55,697 nucleotides of DNA from Raineyella sp964528755 (GTDB taxonomy: Bacteria > Actinomycetota > Actinomycetes > Propionibacteriales > Propionibacteriaceae): positions 1-55,697 of the forward strand of contig CAZGWN010000010.1 of assembly GCA_964528755.1 (NCBI GenBank), in the 5' to 3' direction. Below the pieces are notes generated by a model. It ran no database searches, was not told where the DNA came from, and saw only the letters and a list, made by a program, of their open reading frames with translations. This document shows, piece by piece, positions 51,246 through 55,697 of the stretch; the stretch's first letter is position 1; each line of letters begins with the position of its first letter. The translations under genes were made by a program, and so were the position numbers.

Positions 51246-51728
51246 TCACACCGCCCGGTGCAGCCAGCGCACCGGGGCACCCTCGCCGGCATAGCGGAAC
51301 GCCTCGAGCTCGGCATCCCACGGATCTCCCAGCAGGTCCCGGATGGCCGAGCTCGGGTCGGCCGTGGCCAGCGCAGCCCGCAGCCGCTCCTCGGGCACCA
51401 CGATGTCGCCGGACGGCCCGATCTGCGCGCTGAACATGCCGAGGTCCGGCGTCCACGCCCACCGCATGCCCTCGGTGTCGGGAGTGGCGTCCTCGGTCAC
51501 CTCGTAGCGCAGCCGCTCCCAGTCGCGCAGCGCCGAGGCGATCCGCGCTCCCGTCCCCGCCCGGCCGGTCCAGTCGTACTCGCAGCGGTGGGTGCCGGGC
51601 TGGGCGGGCTGACGTAGCCAGTCCAGCCGTACGGGCGCGCCACAGGCACCGCCGACCGCCCACTCCAGATGTGGGATCAATGCCGACGGTGCGGAGTGGA
51701 CGTACAGGACGCCCTGTGTGAGGGTCAT
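51246..51728 (-). CDS. DUF3145 protein
   Basis: 160 residues of an actinobacterial family of unknown function, starting MTLTQGVLYVHSAPSALIPH, with segments CGAPVRLDWLRQPAQPGTHRCEY and DGDIVVPEERL-like (SGDIVVPEERLRAAL). Relatives are regularly found at the end of the fab-accD cluster, as here (convergent with accD, 19 bases apart). A link to lipid synthesis is only suggested by position. Confidence 0.88.
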   Translation of the reverse strand: MTLTQGVLYVHSAPSALIPHLEWAVGGACGAPVRLDWLRQPAQPGTHRCEYDWTGRAGTGARIASALRDWERLRYEVTEDATPDTEGMRWAWTPDLGMFSAQIGPSGDIVVPEERLRAALATADPSSAIRDLLGDPWDAELEAFRYAGEGAPVRWLHRAV

Positions 51729-51795
51729 GGCGTTCCTTCCGGGCTCGAGATTCGCCTTCCCCAGCAACCTCGTCTCCCTGCGGAACGCCCCTATT

Positions 51796-52506
51796 CTAGC
51801 GGTACGCCCGCGGCCCGAAGATCGCCGTGCCGATCCGTACGCACGTCGCGCCGTGGGCGATCGCCAGTTCGAAGTCGCCCGACATGCCCATCGACAGCTC
51901 CTCCCAGCTCCCGCCGACCCGGTCGTCGTCGCGCAGGCGTACGGCCAGTTGCCGGACCCGATCGAAGCACGCCGCCACCCGGTCGGGGTCATCGGAGTTC
52001 ACCGCGACCGTCATCAGCCCGCGCACCCGGAGCGCGTCACAGGCCCGCAACTGGGCGGCCAGGACCGGCACGTCCTCGGGAGCGACGCCGTACTTCTGCG
52101 GCTCCCCCGAGCTGTTCACCTCGATCAGCACGTCCAGGCCGCGGCCGATGGCCTGCAGCCGCTTGTCCAACTCCCGGGCCACCCGCAGCGAGTCCAGGGC
52201 CTGGAACTCGGCGGCGAACCGGGCCACATCGCGGGCCTTGTTGGTCTGCAGGTGGCCGATCATCGCCCATTCCAGGCCGGCCAGGTCCTGGGTGTCCCGC
52301 CACTTGTCGGCGGCCTCCTGCACCCGGTTCTCACCGAGCCGGCGCACCCCCGCCTGCCACGCCTGCCGAACGGCCTCCAGGCCGTGATTCTTGGAGACCG
52401 GCAACAGCCGTACGGAGTCCGGGTCCCGGCCGGCGGCCCGGCAGGCCGCCTCGATCCTCGACCGCACGACTGTCAGATTGCTGGGTACATCCGCCACATC
52501 CGCCAC
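51796..52506 (-). CDS. YggS family PLP-binding protein (PLP homeostasis)
   Basis: 236 residues, fold-type III barrel. The PLP lysine lies in RLLPVSKNHGLEAVRQ; further marks are RLGENRVQEAADKW, WAMIGHLQTNKARDVA, LIEVNSSGEPQKYG and GSWEELSMGMSGDFELAIAHGATCVRIGTAIFG. The protein controls free PLP and amino-acid balance; no enzyme activity is firmly known. Start 52506, MADVADVPSN. Confidence 0.93.
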   Translation of the reverse strand: MADVADVPSNLTVVRSRIEAACRAAGRDPDSVRLLPVSKNHGLEAVRQAWQAGVRRLGENRVQEAADKWRDTQDLAGLEWAMIGHLQTNKARDVARFAAEFQALDSLRVARELDKRLQAIGRGLDVLIEVNSSGEPQKYGVAPEDVPVLAAQLRACDALRVRGLMTVAVNSDDPDRVAACFDRVRQLAVRLRDDDRVGGSWEELSMGMSGDFELAIAHGATCVRIGTAIFGPRAYR

Positions 52507-52522
52507 AGCCGTCCAGCCTAGT

Positions 52523-53488
52523 TCACGGCCACCGAGCTGCCAGCGACACCACCCCGAGGGAGGCGAGCACGGCCAGCACGAGGGCCATCCCGGCGTACCG
52601 ATTGGACACGTCGACGGCGACGGCCTCCTTGCCCACCGACGAACCGATGTCGCGGTAGACCTCCTTCAATTGGCCGGCGGTCTCGGCCCGGTAGGACTCC
52701 CCACCCGAGATCCGAGCCACATTGGCCAACTCGGTGTAGTCGACCGGCACCGGTTCGCGGTTGCCGCCCTCCACCTCGATCGTCCCGTACGGCGTCCCGT
52801 ACGCAATGGTGTAGATCGGCACGTCCTGCGCCTTCGCGGCCTCTGCCGCCGACGCCGCCGGCCGCCCGATGGTGGTGTAGCCGTCCGACAGCAGCACGAC
52901 CCGCGCCGGCGGCGGGGCGTCGGGATGGGCCGGATCGGGCGGCACCTGGGCGAGTGCGGACAGCGACGTGTAGATGCCCTCGCCGATCGCGGTCGACGGC
53001 TGGAGGGTGAGCGAGTCGATCGCCGCGGCGACCGTGCCGCGGTCCTGGGTAGGCGGGACCACCACGGAAGCCGTCCCGGCGAAGGACACCAGGGCGACAT
53101 TGAAGGTGGTCGGCAGCGATCCGACGAACTCCTCGGCGGCGTCCTTGGCGGCCTCCAGCCGGTTCGGCTGGACATCCTCGGCCTCCATCGACAGGGACAC
53201 ATCGACGGTGACGACGACGGTGGCCCGCTCCCGCGGCACCAGGATCTCCTGCTTGGGCCGGGCGAAGGCGACGGTCAGCGACACCAAGCTCAGCACGGCC
53301 AGGCCGACGGCGAGGTGGCGCAGCCATGGCCGGTCGGGAGGCAGCAGTCCTGCCAGCGTGTCCCGGTGACCCCGGCCGCGCGCCGCCTGCGACATCAGCA
53401 GCGCGTACGCCGCCACCAGCAGCGGCACCAGCGCCAGCCACCACAGGCGGCCCGGGGACAGGAACTCGATCATCGGAATCATGGCCAC
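52523..53488 (-). CDS. VWA domain membrane protein (second copy)
   Basis: 321 residues: two N-terminal helices, then a VWA domain (about 85-285) with the complete MIDAS (VTVDVSLSMEAEDV, a Thr in PSTAIGEG, Asp in LLSDGYTTIG), and a final helix. It is a paralogue of the gene just before it, with the same layout and DVSLSMEA motif. Together with MoxR and DUF58 it forms the MoxR-type chaperone module (BatA/BatB-like). Overlaps its neighbour by ten bases; ATG 53488 or the later ATG codons in MAMIPMIE are possible. Confidence 0.88.
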   Translation of the reverse strand: MAMIPMIEFLSPGRLWWLALVPLLVAAYALLMSQAARGRGHRDTLAGLLPPDRPWLRHLAVGLAVLSLVSLTVAFARPKQEILVPRERATVVVTVDVSLSMEAEDVQPNRLEAAKDAAEEFVGSLPTTFNVALVSFAGTASVVVPPTQDRGTVAAAIDSLTLQPSTAIGEGIYTSLSALAQVPPDPAHPDAPPPARVVLLSDGYTTIGRPAASAAEAAKAQDVPIYTIAYGTPYGTIEVEGGNREPVPVDYTELANVARISGGESYRAETAGQLKEVYRDIGSSVGKEAVAVDVSNRYAGMALVLAVLASLGVVSLAARWP

Positions 53489-54450
53489 CGCGCTCCCAAG
53501 GAGATTGCCGCTATCGCCGCCAGCACCGCCAGCACCATCGCGAAGCCGGCGAAGGTCGAGGTGACGTCGGTCGACTTCTTCTCCACCCCCACCGAGGAGC
53601 CGATCCGCTCGTACACCCGGTCCAACTGGCGGGCGGTGTCCGCCGAGAAGGCCTCACCGCCGGTCGCCCGGGCGATCTCGCCCAGGGTGTCGGGGTCGGG
53701 CGGTACCGGCTCGCGGGTGCCGTCGAGGTCGACGTACCCATTCTCGGTGCCGTAGGCGATCGTGTAGACGGGCACCTTCGCCTCCGCGGCCCGGGCGGCG
53801 GCCTGGGCCGGCGCCGTCCCGGAGGTGCTCTCCCCGTCCGACAGCAGCACGATCGCACCGGGCGCGACCTCGTCGGGGTGGGCCGGGTCGCGCGGTGCCT
53901 GCTCCAGCGCCCGCAACCCGGTGGTGATCGCGTCGCCGATGGCGGTCGACTCCTGCGGCTGCAGACCGGTCAGGGCCCGGGTGACGGCACCGTGGTCGAG
54001 GGTCGGCGGGACGACCACCGCCGGGTTGCCGGACAGCGTGACCAACGAGACGTTGTAGCGCTCCGGGATCGAGTCGACGAACGTCGAGGCGGCCTCGGTC
54101 GCGGCGGCCAGCCGGGTCGGCTCGACGTCGTTGGCCTCCATGGACAACGACACGTCCATCACGACCACGACGGTGGCGCGTTCCCGCGGCACGTCGGTGA
54201 GGGTCGTCGGCCGGGCCCAGGCCACCGTCAGGGTGACCAGGCTCGCCAGGGTCAACCCGACCGCGAGGTGGCGGCGCCACTGCGACTGGCGCGGCGAGAC
54301 CGCTCCCAGCACCCAGGTGTTGGGGAAGCGGATCCCCCGCCGACCACGCCGCCTGGAGGCCCACAGGTAGAACGCGACGATCATCGGCACCAGCAACAGG
54401 ACGAGCAGCCGCCAGGGATCGCCCAGGGACAGGTGGCGCCAGAAGTCCAT
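53479..54450 (-). CDS. VWA domain membrane protein (first copy)
   Basis: 323 residues, topology helix-helix-VWA-helix. The MIDAS Asp-x-Ser-x-Ser reads VVMDVSLSMEANDV, with Thr in ESTAIGDA and Asp in LLSDGEST. Helices occur at 12-32 and 65-85, and the last at about 300-320. It is paralogous to the next gene. It follows the DUF58 gene without a gap. Predicted to act at the membrane with the MoxR ATPase in maturation or metal insertion of an envelope complex; the target is unknown. Confidence 0.88.
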   Translation of the reverse strand: MDFWRHLSLGDPWRLLVLLLVPMIVAFYLWASRRRGRRGIRFPNTWVLGAVSPRQSQWRRHLAVGLTLASLVTLTVAWARPTTLTDVPRERATVVVVMDVSLSMEANDVEPTRLAAATEAASTFVDSIPERYNVSLVTLSGNPAVVVPPTLDHGAVTRALTGLQPQESTAIGDAITTGLRALEQAPRDPAHPDEVAPGAIVLLSDGESTSGTAPAQAAARAAEAKVPVYTIAYGTENGYVDLDGTREPVPPDPDTLGEIARATGGEAFSADTARQLDRVYERIGSSVGVEKKSTDVTSTFAGFAMVLAVLAAIAAISLGARWP

Positions 54451-55476
54451 CTACCGGCTCACCCCCCGCGGTGGCCGGTGCAGCACCCCGGCCATCCGCC
54501 GGTACGTGAGGACGAACCGGGCGATGTCGGACACCCAGTCCCCGTCCGTACGCAACTCGACATGTCCGGCGCCGACCCGCCGCAACGCCGCCCGGGTGCG
54601 GGCCCGCTGGGCCGCCGCGGCGTCGTCCATCCGGCGCCGCACCTTCGCATCGCCGGTGTTGACGAAGCGTTCGAAGTCCGTCTCGGGGTCGCGGATGAGC
54701 ATCTCGCCCAGGTCCGGCAGCTCGATCTCGCGCCGGTCCACGACCTGGACGGCGAGCACCTGGTTGCGGACCGCCAGTCGCCGGATCGCCCGCTCCCACA
54801 CGGGGGGCACCTCCGGGTCGAGCTCGACGTCACCGGGGGTGAGGAAGTCGGAGATGACCAGCCGGACGCCGCGCCGTCGCTGGGTGCGGGTCAGTTCGTC
54901 GATCCCGTCGGTGAGCGACAGGCCGCCGGCCGCGTGGTCGGGCACGATCGGTTCCTCCAGCATCGACCGCAGCATCGCGTACAGCGCCGTCCGGCCCGAG
55001 CGGGCGGGGATCCGCCGCACGCCGTCGGGGCGCATCACCAGCCCGCCGAACCGGTCCCCCATCCGCTGGGAGAGGAACCCGAAGGTGGCCACCGCGGCGA
55101 TCCCGAGGTCCCGCTTGGTGACCCCGGCGGTGCCCCAATTCATCGACGGGGTGACGTCGAGCAGCGCCCACACCTCCAGTTCGCGGTCCGCGATGGTGTC
55201 CCGTACGTGCGGTTCGCGGGTGCGGGCGGTGACCGCCCAGTCGATCTTGCGGACGTCGTCCTCACCGGGCTGGTAGGGGCGGGCGTCGTTGGGATCACTG
55301 CCGGGTCCGGGCAGGATCCCCAGGTGGTCCCCCTGGAGGAAGCCCTCCAGCCGGCGGACCACGGTCAGTTCGAGCCGCCGCAGCGCCGCTTCCGGCGCGA
55401 GCCCGGCCAGGGAGAGGGTGGCCCGATCCGGGGTCCGGACGAGCGAGGCTGCGGGTGCGGCGGGCGGCTCAGCCAT
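54451..55476 (-). CDS. DUF58 protein
   Basis: 341 residues with the DUF58 signature GDHLGILPGPGSDPNDARPYQPGEDDVRKIDW, then WAVTARTREPHVRD and a VWA-like fold (VWALLDVTPSMNWGT, with a DxTxS form). Usual partner of MoxR AAA+ proteins. ATG 55476 overlaps the MoxR stop by eight bases. Confidence 0.9.
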   Translation of the reverse strand: MAEPPAAPAASLVRTPDRATLSLAGLAPEAALRRLELTVVRRLEGFLQGDHLGILPGPGSDPNDARPYQPGEDDVRKIDWAVTARTREPHVRDTIADRELEVWALLDVTPSMNWGTAGVTKRDLGIAAVATFGFLSQRMGDRFGGLVMRPDGVRRIPARSGRTALYAMLRSMLEEPIVPDHAAGGLSLTDGIDELTRTQRRRGVRLVISDFLTPGDVELDPEVPPVWERAIRRLAVRNQVLAVQVVDRREIELPDLGEMLIRDPETDFERFVNTGDAKVRRRMDDAAAAQRARTRAALRRVGAGHVELRTDGDWVSDIARFVLTYRRMAGVLHRPPRGVSR

Positions 55477-55697
55477 TGAACTCGGGCTGGTGGGCGTGCT
55501 GCTGGTGGGCGGTGCTGCGCTGCTGCTGGTTCCACACCGGGGTCGGCGCCGGCACCATCGCGACCACCCGGTCGACCACGTCGCCGGGGTCGACGTTGTC
55601 GGCAACGGCGTCGAAGCCGAGCTGGAGCCGGTGGGCCATCACGTCCCGGGCGACCGCCTGGACGTCGGTCGGCAGGACGTAGTCGCGGCCGTGGATG
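55469..55697 (-). CDS. MoxR family ATPase, C-terminal part (cut by window edge)
   Basis: The last 75 codons: IHGRDYVLPTDVQAVARDVM, AHRLQLGFDAVADNVDPGDV, VDRVVAMVPAPTP and a His/Gln tail ending HQPEFNG. GRDYVLPxDV followed by a helical lid with HRL is typical of MoxR. It begins the MoxR-DUF58-VWA-VWA operon. Catalytic motifs lie beyond position 55697. Confidence 0.88.
   Translation of the reverse strand, partial: IHGRDYVLPTDVQAVARDVMAHRLQLGFDAVADNVDPGDVVDRVVAMVPAPTPVWNQQQRSTAHQQHAHQPEFNG

Overview
The window is high-GC DNA of an actinobacterium. Markers are the MtrA/MtrB/LpqB envelope-control operon, a stand-alone AceE pyruvate dehydrogenase E1, DUF3052 and DUF3145 proteins, a PucR-type regulator in front of the fabD-fabH-acpP-fabF cluster, and a tmRNA whose tag ends in ALAA. 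The gene set fits Propionibacteriales (Propionibacteriaceae-like) best, but that placement is inference. Almost all of the window is vertically inherited core genome; one stretch of about 6.6 kb is accessory DNA.

Layout. 1-3.4 kb: 5' part of secA, a small flavin/F420-type split-barrel protein, gnd, and the ribosome hibernation factor hpf, with a strong shared hairpin between gnd and hpf. 3.7-7.1 kb: amtB-glnK-glnD nitrogen operon with 4-bp overlaps; GlnD lacks its ACT domains. 7.1-14.8 kb (minus strand): ROK protein, MauE-thioredoxin fusion, YqgE/AlgH protein, mtrA-mtrB-lpqB, comF. 14.9-21.6 kb: alpha-glucosidase, DUF624 membrane protein, sugar ABC binding protein and two permeases, and a LacI regulator, with two matching LacI-type palindromes in front of the DUF624 and binding-protein genes. 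21.6-23.2 kb: decay zone with a broken SPFH gene, a Pr6Pr-type membrane protein and a 40-codon katG tail.

23.2-29.6 kb: accessory island lying against the 3' end of ssrA. It carries a double-HTH protein, a translationally coupled pair (OB-fold AAA+ ATPase plus a DUF6414-like protein), a Fic/VbhA-type toxin-antitoxin pair, and a large serine recombinase whose middle has been replaced by an IS3-family element. The AAA+/DUF6414-like pair is the best candidate here for an uncharacterised system, perhaps defence or protein remodelling.

29.6-37.3 kb (minus strand): trans-translation and division block, prfB-ftsE-ftsX-M23 peptidase-smpB-DUF2207-DUF1707/DUF4870-ssrA. 37.4-41.8 kb: a peptidase E homologue lacking its serine nucleophile, cstA plus a YbdD-type partner, tRNA-Val, and an AhpE-type peroxiredoxin with DUF3052. 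41.9-51.7 kb: aceE, a PucR regulator and the type II fatty acid synthesis operon fabD-fabH-acpP-fabF-accD; FabD carries an extra biotinoyl-like domain. 51.2-55.7 kb (minus strand): DUF3145, YggS PLP protein, and a MoxR-DUF58-VWA-VWA operon that runs off the right edge.
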